Shown piece after piece: positions 51,059 to 63,000 of a DNA stretch of 64,000 nucleotides. The stretch lies in assembly GCF_000006565.2 (NCBI RefSeq), contig NC_031469.1, positions 1,547,716 through 1,611,715 of the forward strand. Direction: 5' to 3'. The position numbers were made by a program, and so were the translations under genes. The notes beneath the pieces are model-generated. The model made no database searches. It was not told the DNA's origin and was given only the letters and a program-made list of their open reading frames with translations. Positions within the stretch are counted from its first letter, which is position 1; each line of letters starts with the position of its first letter. Source of the DNA: Toxoplasma gondii ME49. Its lineage: Eukaryota; Apicomplexa; Conoidasida; Eucoccidiorida; Sarcocystidae.

Positions 51059-54000
51059 CGAGGCGGCGAAGGAGAGGACAGGCGAAGATCGGAGGAGAAA
51101 GAACACAGGCGAAGATCGGAGCGGAGAGAGGCGAGCGATCCGCAGCAGTGGGGAGGCAAGGGGAAGTGAACAGAGGCGAAAGAGTGAAGAGAAAAGCGCG
51201 ACGAGGAACAGGGGAGTGCAGAGGAGAGCAGCAGGTCGAAGGAGGTGAAGCTAGGGGACGAAGGACGAAAGAGAGGGGCGTAACGACGAAAGAGAGGGGA
51301 GGAAGGACGAACCGACAGAAGGAAAAAAGGAAAAAAGGAAGGAGAGAAAGGAGGCGAAACGCGTGGGGAAGAAGAGTAGAAAGAAGAAAGACAGGAGGGG
51401 GAGGCGGGGAAGGCAAGGAAGCGAAGAAGGAGTGAAAATGACAGACGATGGAGAAAAGGAGAGAGGATGAAGGTGACGAGACGGCAGTCGAGAGAGAAGA
51501 ACGCGGTAGAGAAGAAGAGTTGAGCGGAGAAGGAGTTAAGGAGCAAGGAGCAAGAAAGAAAGAGAACTGGCGAAGGAGCTTGGAAGGAAGAATGGGGAGC
51601 AAAGGGGAAGAGAAAAGGATTCAGCCAGGGAATGGAGACGAGTGAGGAAAGAGAAACAAGCCGTTTGGTCCGGAGAAGACTCTCAATTTTTCGACTCCGG
51701 AGCGAGAAGGGTGCGGTCGCAGATGAGGAAGGCTGGAAGAGGAAGTGACCACAGGAAGAAGAGAAGGAAGAACCGAGTGGGGAACGAAGAAAGGACAGGG
51801 AGGAAGGATGAAAACGATGGCTTGAAAATCGAACCTTGACGAATCGCTGGCCAGCCTGGCCTGAGGCAGACGCGCTCGCTCTCGGGGACAACGCACAGAG
51901 ACGGGGCCTTCGCTTTTCCACTCTCACCGCACACCGAGGCAGCAGAGGTGAAGAGAAAATGAGGGGAGGAAGGCCTTCCGAAAACGCAAACTGCGAGCTG
52001 TCGCGGTGAAGCAGAATCGCGACGTCGAGACGAGCGCGCCTCCACTTGACTCTCGACTGCCGGACGACAAGCGACCTCGCGTTTCTTCGATTGCTGCACG
52101 AAACGCGCGAAGAAAACCTTCGCCCGAGCGAGAAAGAAAAGAGCAACTCTGCGGAGCAGATGAATCGCAGAAAGACGCAGGACGCACGGATCAGGAAGTC
52201 GAGAAACTCGACAGCGTGGACAAGACCGCGCTCGCTGTGTCGGGCAGGAGCTCTTCTTTTGCCGCTCTCTCCTGCCTCGACCTCGACGTTCGCCCGGGAA
52301 CGAAGAGAGCGAGGTCCTTGACCGGGCGCGTTTTTGAGAGAAGACGCCACAGAAAAGCTGGAAGAGAAAAGGAAAGCCGCGAGGAAGGAGAAGGAAAAGC
52401 GGACATGTTTCGCAGGAAAAAAAGCGAGGAGATCTCTCGACCAAGAGAGTCCTGCGCCTCTCGCCACGCACACTAAAAATGTGCTCGCGGCGGGCCGGCG
52501 GCCAGAGAAGAGTCAGTCGCGTTTCTCTCGGCAGCTGCGGGCAAATTCAGTTCTCAGCGACGGTGTGTTGCACAAAGGACCCCGAGCACGCGGTCAAGAA
52601 GAGAGGAAAGGGAGGGAAACGCGAGAAGGAAGACGAGAAATCCATGGAAAAAGGCGAGAAACGCGTCGAAAAAGTATCGCGTCGCCTGGCCGTCCGCCGT
52701 GCCGCTCCACACGCGACGTGCTTGGCTTACGGCTTCCGTTCCACAGAGCGAAAGACTTTTTTCAACATCGTGGCGCGCATGAACCGCATGCCGCGCAGTC
52801 GCACAAACGTCCTGGTCCAGTTCTTTCAAAGTCTCTAAACTCAAAAGAGGTCGAAGAGGACGCTCTTCTCACAACAGTTACGTTTGCGCTCGTTCGCGGG
52901 TCTCTGAAGAGAAAAGTCGAGGCTCACAGAACAACCTGTCTTCGAAGGAGTGGAACAGAAACTTCTCTCTGCACTTGTCTGGCGTTTTCCCTTCGCAGCG
53001 TAGCGAAAGCTACGTTTAACCGGCACGTAAACGCAGCAGGTGCTCCGGCTGTCCGCGCATGGCACAGCTCCACACTTTTTTTCCACCGCACCCGTTCAGC
53101 GCAAGGAATTCGAGACTTTTGCCCAGGCTCCCCGGGAGTCGTTTTTGCCGAGGTCAAATGCCACGCAAGAAACCACCGGCGTTCGTCCACAGAGACACAC
53201 ACTTTGCACGTGGAGAAATCCAGGGAAACTCGCCTGGAAATGTCAATGACCGCAACCGAGAGGAGCTGAGGGGCAGAGGCAGAAGCCCTCTGCGGTGGAA
53301 ACAACGCAAGCAGTTCTTCTTTGACCTTGTGAGACTGGATTTAACAGACGTCAACGACACAAAAGGAAGTCTTCAATCCTAAATCAGCACGGTCACATGG
53401 AACGGACGACCGTGGCCAGGACTCACAGGCACTTTTTCGCTGACATCACCGCAGAGAAATAATCCGCGCACCGCCGCGCCGGACGCTTCTGGCGCTTTGT
53501 GGGTGCCCATCTGAGGCAGGCAACGACGCAAGAAACAGAAAAAGTGAACTCGTGGAAAGGACTCTTTTCAGAGCAAAGGGTGGCACGCACACTGCACACC
53601 TCCTTTCTCCGCAACTTGGGGAGGATACTACGTATCGAGTTAGGAAACAGGCCAAAACGCGCTGTTGCGAACTCTGCGGAGGATGCGATTTGCCGAACTG
53701 AGCATTAAAACGATCAATGCACAGTGGTACGCTCTAGAGCTGATCGGCAACAGTTGCCCTCCCTGCCATACTACCGGATCAGGATGGACGGTGCCGGGGG
53801 AGTACACGCTGCTGCTCCTCCTCCCAACGGGGAGGGAGAGACCATGAGTACCCAGTAGATCCAAAGGACTGTTTTCCAGTGACTGTTCGCCAGAGAAGCG
53901 CGTAAAAGAGAAAGCAAGTTCACGCCTAGGTGGAAGTCTCTCTCGTGACTTGTCGCCACTGCTGCCGCAGGTGATGAGCCACGAGCAGGCACTTTGCTTT

Positions 54001-57000
54001 TGCCGCAAGAAAACTGAGAAGAACTGCAGACCTGAAGAAGGGCGTTCGACCCGTCAGTAGTAACTGGAAGAGCCCCTCTGCAAGGAACATGCGAGTGAAA
54101 ACTCCGGTGAAACTTGCATCTCTTGTGAACACATTGAGTCGGCAACAAACGGATAAAAGTACCGAAGAACTTCGATTGCTGCAATCAAAGAGGGCCCGCC
54201 TCGTTACAGCGAGACACACAACGTGCGAGAAGCGTCGGCTTTTACTTTTTTGCGAGACATCCTGAGTCTTTTCCGAATGCTCGGCTGCGGGACTGGCGTC
54301 AACGCGACTGCGAAGTTTTTCGTTCTGCTCTGAACTTGTGGTGGTGCTTGACCGACCAGAGACAACCACCGTTCTCGTGCCTCCTGTGTGTCAAAGAACG
54401 CGGTGGATCTTTCTGCTCACCTCGTGAAGGTGATTTTTCCACTGAAGAAACAGTTCCTGTCGCAGGCGTGTCTGTCTCCGCTTTCCAGCTGCTCCCTGCG
54501 TCGGGCGCGGAGACCGGTCTTCCGGATTTGTGACGATCTTTGCCAGGGAGGCTGATCTGTCGACGCCGCGACCCAGGAAGGTCTCCCTTCCTTCTACAGC
54601 GGCACATTTAGATTCTGCTTAGGGTAAAAGTGTTGAATCTCAGCGAACGAACCCGCGACCTTTCGGAGTTCTTCCTCAGCGTTTGACTTGAACGTAGTCT
54701 AGACGGAGTTTCGTCATCCGTCGTCTCGACAGCGAGAGAAAATCACCACTAAGAAGCGAGTACCATCGGTGTTTTGTCAGTTCGCGGGACTTTTCCGGAT
54801 GGTTTTTCAGGCCCGACATTCCCCGCTTTCTGTGCAGGACACTGTAAGGGCCGACACAGAGAGAAACGTGAGCTGAGTCAGTGGACCTCGTTGAGGCATT
54901 ACGCCCATCTGAACTTCTTTTTACGATTGCCTGCCGCCATCTTGGGTCTGCATTTCTCTTGCCTTGCGAACTCGACAGTTCTGCGTTTCTGACGACTGTC
55001 GACACTCTGTCTCGGGGGTTCCTCGAGCACACACCGAGAACCGTCGCGTTTGCCTCGCTCTGCGCTCACGGAGACATTCGTTCTTTTGTGCCCTCGTTGT
55101 GATGCTTCTACAAGCGCCTCCTTCGGATGAGCGAGAAGCGCACATGAGTGCAGGCGTTGAAACGACAGCTGAAGAAACGGTTTCCATCGTGCTGTTCGGA
55201 TTTTTTGTCTCGCATCTGTCAAAGCGCCGTCGACGGAGTGGGTTTCCACTCTGTTGGGCTTCATCCCCCTGGCTTCAGGCCTGTTCCCTCCTGGACTCTC
55301 CCTTCGGCTCTGTTTCTGTCTCGGCTCCTTGTTATTATCTACACGGTTCGCCGACCCACCGCCTCAGAGGCGTGACTTGCCTGTGCAGACCCGCGACTTA
55401 TGAAAAGCAAGAAAACTTGTCACTGAGGTCTCCTCTTTGATCTTCCTCTGTCTCCGGTCTGCCGCTTTTCACACGCACACACAAGAACGCGTTGGAGAGG
55501 ATCGGTTTCTGGGTGTCAGCAGCCACTTGAGACTTTCTTTCTTCACGAACTCGTACGCTCCTCTTTCCATGTCTCTCGCCCTGGCGACGACACCTCTTCT
55601 CTCGTCTGCTTCGTTTATCTCTAAAGTTCCGATTTTCTGCTCGACCTGCGGGAGCTCCGCGACGTTTTCCCTCTCCAGGAGACGAAGGGCGCTCCTGCGT
55701 CAGAGACGAGCCTTCTGCGAGCGACTGTCGCGCGCCGAGGACATCTGGGGACTTTTGTTTTTTTGCCTCGACACCCTTGGACGGCCTCCTCTCCAGAGAA
55801 AAGAGGTGAGGACTCGCGGGGGGGCTGGCTGCCGCGCTTGCAGAGTCTCTGCCTTTCGCCCTCTTGAAGATTTCTCGGAACACTAAGCTCGGTTTCTTCG
55901 CTTTGAATCCGCCCAAACGCTTTTTTCTGCCTCGAGAAAACCGGCGTTTTCTCTCGGCTTCGCCCTCCTGTTGTTTCATTCCCTTACAATTCCTTGTGAT
56001 TCCTTGTGATTCCTTGTGACTTTCACCTGCCCGCTTCTCCTGCCGCAGTGGCGCGCACACCACAGAGCAGCGCGAACAACCTCGCTGTCCTGTCTTTGGC
56101 CTTCTTCCTTCGCTTCTGCCCTTTTCCCCAGCGTTTTTCTCTTTGCCTGTCCCTCTCGTCTTTGCCTGTCGATTTCTCCGTTTTTTACTCGCTTTTCCGA
56201 CCTTTTTCTCGGCTTTCGCGTGGAAGAAGAAGCCGGCGGCCTGAGCTCGTATCGAGAGGTCTTCTCACGTCTTGCAGCCTCCTCATCCCAGAAGAAACCG
56301 CATGCAGTTTCTGAGGATTCTGTGTCGTCGCTCCACGCTGTTTCCTTCCACTTTCATTGTCTCAGTCCTCTTTTACACTCGCCTCCCCGGCGTCACCGCT
56401 CTCTGTTTCGACGCCGAGGCGAGAAACCAGCCGCAAAAAAAGGTACAGGTTCTCAGCGCGCCGCTCTCGCGGCTTCCCCGTTGTAGTGTGCACCGTTTCT
56501 GTCGGGAAATTCATTTTTTACGCTTTTTTAATCACCCATGTCGACGCAGCTCTTCTTCTTTGCTGGAGGCCTTCCCCTCCTCGCAGTTGCAGTCTAGTGT
56601 GCCCCGTTGTGTCTTGCACCCTCCACCGTTCTTTTTCTTCTTCTTCCACCGTTCTTCTTCTTCCACCGTTCTTCTTCTTCTTGGCCTTCCCCTCCTTTTG
56701 AAGGAGCCGTTCCCTGTTTCAGAGGACGTTCTCCACCGGAACAATTGCAGGTTTTTTAGTAGCTTTCTTCTTCGTTTCCTCGGAAATACGGCGCGGTGTG
56801 CGTACGCAGACGGATCCGTTGAGGGGGACCTCGCGGGGGAGAGAGCGGCGGTCCCGATCCGCAGATCCTTTCTCTTCCCTCTTTCGTCACACCGACCTTT
56901 TTTGTCCCTCTCTCTCATGGCCTGGTAGCCACAGTCGGTTTTTTAGGCCTGTTTTTCTTGTCTCGGAGAATCTCCTTCTCGCTATAGCCCGACTCTTCGG

Positions 57001-57074
57001 TCTGCTGCGTCCACTTTCCTTCTCTCTACCTGAGAGTTGCCTCTGTCTTCTTCTTCTGTCTCCGGCTGTCTCCG
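51059..57074. other. Divergent spacer with strongly strand-biased promoter tracts and one weak gene candidate
   Basis: From 51.1 to 51.9 kb the plus strand is almost pure purine, the expected CT-rich leader of the minus-strand gene; this creates a 539-codon minus frame without real coding character. From 55.4 to 57.0 kb the plus strand is CT-rich, the leader of the coiled-coil gene, with a 10-bp repeat near 55990-56021. Between 52.7 and 54.6 kb a few minus-strand segments have exon-like borders (see findings), but no family could be assigned. Confidence 0.45.
55988..56021. repeat. 10-bp direct repeat ATTCCTTGTG
   Basis: Three tandem units lie in the pyrimidine-rich leader region of the downstream coiled-coil gene. 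Confidence 0.85.
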
Positions 57075-60000
57075 ATGTCTCCTTCGGGAGCATCGCCTCC
57101 GAAGGCCCCGCCGTGGGCCGCAGTGGCTCGAGCGCGGCTACCGGCGCCGTTCGTCTCCGGACTCGAGACAGGCGCGGTGGGCGAGTCCGCCTCAGGCCTC
57201 CCGGCAGGAAGCAGCGCTGAGGAAGGCGAACAGTCTTCTTCTCTGGGGAGTGGAGATGAGGAAGACATGGCTTCAGGCTCGACGCTTCTTCTCCTCTCGG
57301 CAATTCAGAAGGAAATCAGTCGCCATCCGCTCATCGATTGCGGGAACAGCACCCCTCCACTCACGCCTCGCTCTCCGGTAACTCCTCTCGATGATGCGCT
57401 GCCCTCTCCTCCTCCCCCCTCTCCTCCCTCTCCTTCTCCTCCTTCTCCTTCTCCTCCTTCTCCTTCTCCTCCTTCCCCTTCTCCTCTAACGTTTTCGTTC
57501 TCTTCGTCTCCGTGCGCAGTTGCGCCGCCTTCGCCTTCAGGCGCTTCTCTGGGCGCTCGACGGGTCTCTGCGGTGCGCCGCGCGCGCGAGGCCCCCTGCT
57601 TCTTGGAGCCTGTGCCGGAGGAGACAGGGCAGGACGAGGGCAGCGCGGCGTTTCCGCCTGTGCGGTTCCTCGAGGCGCGGGCAGAGGAGGCGTCCTCCAC
57701 ATGCGTCTCGCTTCTTCCTGAGAGAAGAGCTCTCGCTCCGCGCACAACGAACCAGCCGCTGGATGTGGAGAAGCGCCCCGGTGGAGAGGCGCCGTTTCTC
57801 CAGGAGTTCCGAGGCGACAGCGAGAGAGAGAGGAGAGAGGCGAATGCGCGAGACGCGCGCGAGCGTTCCCCACACTGCGCAGGAAGTGGAGACGCTCCAG
57901 GAACATGCGAAAGGGACCTGCGCGAGGAGACAGAAGAGACAGAGGAGAGATCGTTCGCCTTCGTCGCAGGCAACAGTCTCCATCAGTCGGATCTGGTCAC
58001 CAGTGGAGGACGAGAGGGAGAGCTCGGCGATGGGCGAGAAGATCCGGGGGGACGGAGAGCGAAAGTGGAGAGAGAGGAAAAAGACAATGGGGAGAAAACG
58101 CGCCTGAGACTTCAAATCGCGAGACTCAGAGTCACTCTCCAAGCCCAGGAAGCCGATCTACAGAGAGTACGTTTCTCACGGAAAGATGCGATTTCTCGGG
58201 TGACCTTCTCGCTGCTGGCTTTTTCCTTTCAGACGGGGCTGATACTTCCCGGGAGCGACGCCGAACGAGGCAACACAGACAAGAGACAAGAGAAAAGAGA
58301 CAAGAGAAAGAGGAAGAGGAGAAGAGGAGAAAAGAGAGAACGAGGAGACACAGAGTCGGAGGGAGAGACACAGAGAGAAGAGCGAGAGCGAGAGCAGATA
58401 AGAGAAACAAGAGGGGCAAGAGGAGAGAAGACAACGAGCCTGGGGACAGAAGAGTGAAGGAAAGAGAGAGGACGAAAGGAAAGGGGACAGGAACTACAAG
58501 AAGAGACAAAAGAGGATGAGGGGGGGGGAGCAAGAAAAGCAGAGAGAAGAAAGAGAGACCGCACGTGATCCCCAAGAGCGCAAGCGAGAGAAGAACGGCT
58601 TTCTTTGGCCTCTCACAAGAGATGCATCTTTCTCGCGTTTTTCTCCACATTCTGCCTGACGCAATCGCTTTTCTTTTTTGCTGATTTGCAGGAGCGAACC
58701 CAGAAGGCGGATCTCCAGAGAGAGCTGGAGAGAAGCGTGACTCTGCTGGCGGCGCGAGGAGACACACTTGGCCGGGAGGAAGAGGACCTGCATGCGTTGT
58801 CTTCTCCCTTGCTGCTGCAGAAACTTGAAGGCAAACAGAGAGAGGCTCTTCTTCGAGCGAAAATGTCAGAAGCTGCGGAACTCGCGGAAGTTCTGCAAGC
58901 CCACAAAGTCCACACGCGGGCGGCGACGGCGGCGCTCCAGGAGGAGCTCGGCTTCGCCTACAGGAAAATTCAAGAGGTAATTTCCAGTGTTGGCTCTCGA
59001 AACAGGAAAAGAAAGGAGCCTTAAAGGCCGGAGAGAAACGAGAGTCAGGCGGGGAGATCCTCGTCATGACGTGAGTCTTCTTCTCTGTGTTGGTTTTCGA
59101 AGTGATTTTCTTGTTTTGAGTTCGCCGCTCTTTCTTTGCGGACGACTAAGAGAGTCTCAGACCTGCGCTCTTCTCCCTTCGTCCTTTTGATTTCCTCTTT
59201 TCCCCGCCTCTGTGCTGGCAGCGTCCTTCCCTTCGTCTCTCGCTCGTTCACCTCTCTTCTGACGTTTGTGTAGCACTTTGCCCTGCGTTCCTCAGGTCGA
59301 GAACGTCTCTGCCGCATTCGAGCAGCGAGTGTCTCAGCTGCAATCGGAAGTATCTTCTCTGCGAACCTCGTCCGCAGCACTGGAGAGGCGGCTCGCAGCA
59401 GAGATTTCTGCGTTCGCGGCTCGCGAGGCTTCCCTGGCCGCGGCGTTGTCGGCCGAGGAGCAGCGAGTCGCTTCGCTCGAGCGCGAGAACGCCGAGCAGG
59501 CACAGCGACTTCTGCGAGAAGAAGAAAATGCGCAGCGTCTCTGGCGAGCTCAGAACGCCTTGAGGGAGATGCAGGCGGAGCTCGATGAGGCCCGGCGGTC
59601 GCTGGCGAGTGTGGGGTGTCTCGCAGCTCTGCGGGGGGTCGAAAGAGAGACTGGGGGCGAGGAGCCTCGGGAAGAAGGCCTTCACGAGCTCGGCCAGGAC
59701 TTTCTGCTGCGCCTGGAACGCGAGGAATGGTCCGAGGCGCGGCGGAGTCTGGAGAGCCAGGTGAAGTCTTTGGAGGAGGACCTGGCGACCGAGAAGACGG
59801 AGCGGAGACAGGCGGCTCTCGCCCTCGAAGCCGCCGAGAGGCAACTCCTCGCCGCAGAGGAGGCGCGCGAACGACAACGAGAAGGCGAGAGAAGGCGAGA
59901 ACGAGAGAGAGAACAGGAGAGAGAGGAAGAGAGAAGAAGAGAACGAGCGAGAGAACAAGAGAGAGAGGAAGAGAGAAGAAGAGAACGAACGAGAGAACAG

Positions 60001-63000
60001 GAGAAAGAGGAAGAGAGAAGAAGAGAACGAGAGAGAGAAGAAGAGAGGAAAAGAGGACGAGAGCGAGAACAAGAGAGGGAGGAAGAGCGGGAGGCACTCG
60101 CGGAGGGTCTGCGAGAGCGGGAGGCGAGGTTGCATGCGGCTTTGGTGAAGATCGAAGAACTGGAAACTGAACAAACCAGTCGAGAGATCTGGACAGCTGA
60201 AGAGATGGAACGCCTCGCTGCAAAGGTCAGGGAACAAGAAGAACAGATCGGCGATCTAAGAGAGGCGATTCGTCGCCACGGAGAGACCGAGCAGCAGAGA
60301 CGAGACGCATGGGAGATGGAGCGCGAGCGCGAGAGGGAAGAAACTGAGCTGCGAATCCGGGGGCGAGAGGAAGAGATCCTCGTCCTCCAAGAAGAGATGC
60401 GTCGCAGAGAAGAGGTCGCACGCGAGAGCGAGAACGAGAGAGCAGCTCTTGCAGTGAAGGTGAAGGAACAAGAGGCAAGCCTCGTCGCGCTCAGAGAGAC
60501 ACTGCAGCAGAGGGAGAGGAGACAGGAGGAATATGCTGTAACATGGGAGAGAGGAGACCGAGGCCGGGATCGGAGCGACGAGATCGTGACAGAGGAGACA
60601 CTCCGAAAGCAAGAGGAGGAAATCGCTGCATTGAGGGCGACCGCGAAAAGTTGGGAGACAGAGGTCGCTATCATCGTTGAACATCTGGAGGCGAAGCACG
60701 AGACACTGCATACGCAGTACACTGCGATTTCTCGTCTCAACCGCGAGCTCACCTGCCGGATCGAAGAACTGTTGGCGGCGCTTGCGCTTCGACAAAGACA
60801 GCAAGAGAAGAAAACTGAGGAAGAAAGGATGGCAAAGGAAGAAGAGGGAGAAGAGAGGGGAGAGCGAAAGGACTGTCTCGACGGCACCCTCGAGGAGCGC
60901 GAGAAGGAAGAAGAGAGCGAGGCTGGAGAGGGACAGAGCGAGAAGCAGCGCATGTTCGCTGTTGCAAACATTCGTGCGAGTGGAAACCAGACGAAGAAGC
61001 AGGAAGAAGACGTCGACCAGGAGGCGTTAGGAGAGAAGGAGACCGAGGAGGAACAGGAGTGGGGAAGATCAATTGGAGCGCCGGGCGACGACTGTTCTGG
61101 GGGCCTCTTCTTGACGATGCCTCTGTCCGCGTCTCCGTCGTCGGCCCCAAGCGTCCGCTCGGATGCGGGAGCGGCGATCCCGCCAGTCTCCCCACAGAAG
61201 GTGTCTCCGTTTTTGAACGTGCATCGCCAGAGGGCGCGCGAGCTGCTGGATGCGTCGAGTGTGACGAGCTCATGGGAGTCTGTGAAGTCGGAGGGAGGGC
61301 CTGCTTCTTCGTTTTTTGATGGCGGGAGGAGCTTTCCTTGGTCTGGCGAGGCGGTGCCGCTGTCACTGTCTCTGTCTCTCTCTCGGGTGTCTGAGCAGCA
61401 GACGCCACCTGACCTTTTTGCGCAGCTTGAGCGGGAGATCTGCAGGTTCAGGAAGGTCGGGAGTCTCTCGCGTTCTTCGCTGAGAATGTCTCCGCAGCCT
61501 CGCGGGCTTCCTGGCCTCTCGGCGCTTTCCAGAGACGGCGACCGATTCAGTGTGAGGCAGGCGCGAGACGGCGATGAGGAGAGACACGACGACGAGGACC
61601 TGGGCTCCTCCAGAGCAATCCTCGTCTGGGCGCTGGGAGAGCTACGAGCTCTCCTGGCGAAGCGAGAGCAAGAAGAGGCGGACGCGAACAGAGGAGGAGA
61701 GGACGGAGACCTCGAGGGAGGAGCGAGGAAAGAAGAGGACGCGCGAGAGCCGAGAAGAGAGCGAGAGAGGAAGACGAGAGACACTGGGGATGAGAGCGAC
61801 GGGGAGTGCCTGAAGCTTCTGCAAGCTGAGCTCGGACGGCTGAAAATTCTGTTGGACGAAGCAGAGAGCGTGAAGGAAAACAGCGAACGAGAACTGCGTC
61901 TGCTCCTCTCCAGGCAGCGCGGCGCCGCGGCGACCTTCTCCGTGGTGTCTGTAGACGCAGCAGCTCTGCCGCCACCTGTCGCTACCAGTGACGCTGGATG
62001 TCAGACGAAGAAAAACTTGAAAAATGCTTTCCTCGCCCAGCCCCTCCGCCAGGCTGCACAGGCGCCCCTCCACGATCAAGTCACAAGAAGAGATCAAGGC
62101 TCCCAAACCGAGGAGAGTGCAGCAAGGCGAGAGGAAACAGAGGACGGGGAAGAAGCAAGAGAGGACAGAAAGGTTGCAAGGGGAGACCAAGGAGAAAAAG
62201 GAGATGTGACTGTGGAGGGACAAGGTACGGAGGGAGTCGAGGGTACCTCTGTGAGTGGAGTGGGTGTTCAGACGGAAAACGCTTGGCTTGCTGAGTTTTC
62301 TCTGGACTTTGTGTCGCCTTCGTCTCCTGCTCTCCCGCTTCCTCCCTCCGCGCAGTCGCGTTTTTTGTGGGAGGCTCGCGCTGGCGAGTTGCATGCGCTG
62401 GACGCGCGCAAAGAGACCGCGAGCGAGAGCGGCCACAGAGCACAGACAGACGCAGCGATCCAGACCGACAGGGAGCAAGGAGTGGAGACAGCAGTGCAGA
62501 CGGAGACCGCGGAGGCACGCTGCTGTCTCCACCCGTGTGGGGTGTGTGCGTCGCCGTCTCCGCGCGCCCCAGTCAGGCACGTGATGCTTCAGTGCTGTCT
62601 CCAAGGGCGGGAGAGGGGACTGGTCGCCAGTGGCGGGGAGGCGAAGGCGAGGCCGCGAGACAGAGAGCGCGTCGGGAAGAGAGAGCTGGCGCTCGGCGAG
62701 AAGACAGAGAGAGAGCAAGGCAGAGGCAGACGAGCAGGCGACGAGGACCTCGCAGACAGCGACGACGCGACAACGGAGCCCGGAGACTCGGCTTCCGAAG
62801 ACAGAGAAGAAGAGCACCACCACACAGATGAAGGAGACAGCGGAGACAGTGTGGGGTGGGGAGGGGGCCGAAGCCGGTCGGCGCTCGAGTCGCGGGAGGC
62901 GTCGGCGGAAGCGCGGGGCTTTCTCGGGTGCAAGCTGGAAGACAGGAGGAGACACGGAGACAGCAGTCTGCCTCGCCGGAGTGGACGGCGAGAGAGACAG

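Noticed and set aside
50854..52473. 539-codon open frame on the minus strand
   Set aside because: It is almost entirely Ser/Phe/Leu/Pro from a CT-rich tract, shifts frame relative to the real exon below 51058, and looks like a leader region.
55398..56063. 221-codon Lys/Arg-rich minus-strand frame
   Set aside because: It is the antisense of the same CT-rich leader and has no splice or motif support.
56272..56928. Frame starting with a signal-peptide-like MQFLRILCRRSTLFPS
   Set aside because: Hydrophobicity follows from the CT-rich leader of the coiled-coil gene; no in-phase exon downstream was found.
58225..58455. Possible exon between the first two coiled-coil exons
   Set aside because: It begins after a good acceptor but reaches a stop with no in-phase donor, and skipping it keeps frame and coiled-coil sequence.
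59682..61784. 700-codon minus-strand frame, and a 582-codon one at 61642-63390
   Set aside because: Both are antisense shadows of the purine-rich coiled-coil exon; Ser/Arg/Leu composition follows from reversing Glu/Arg codons.
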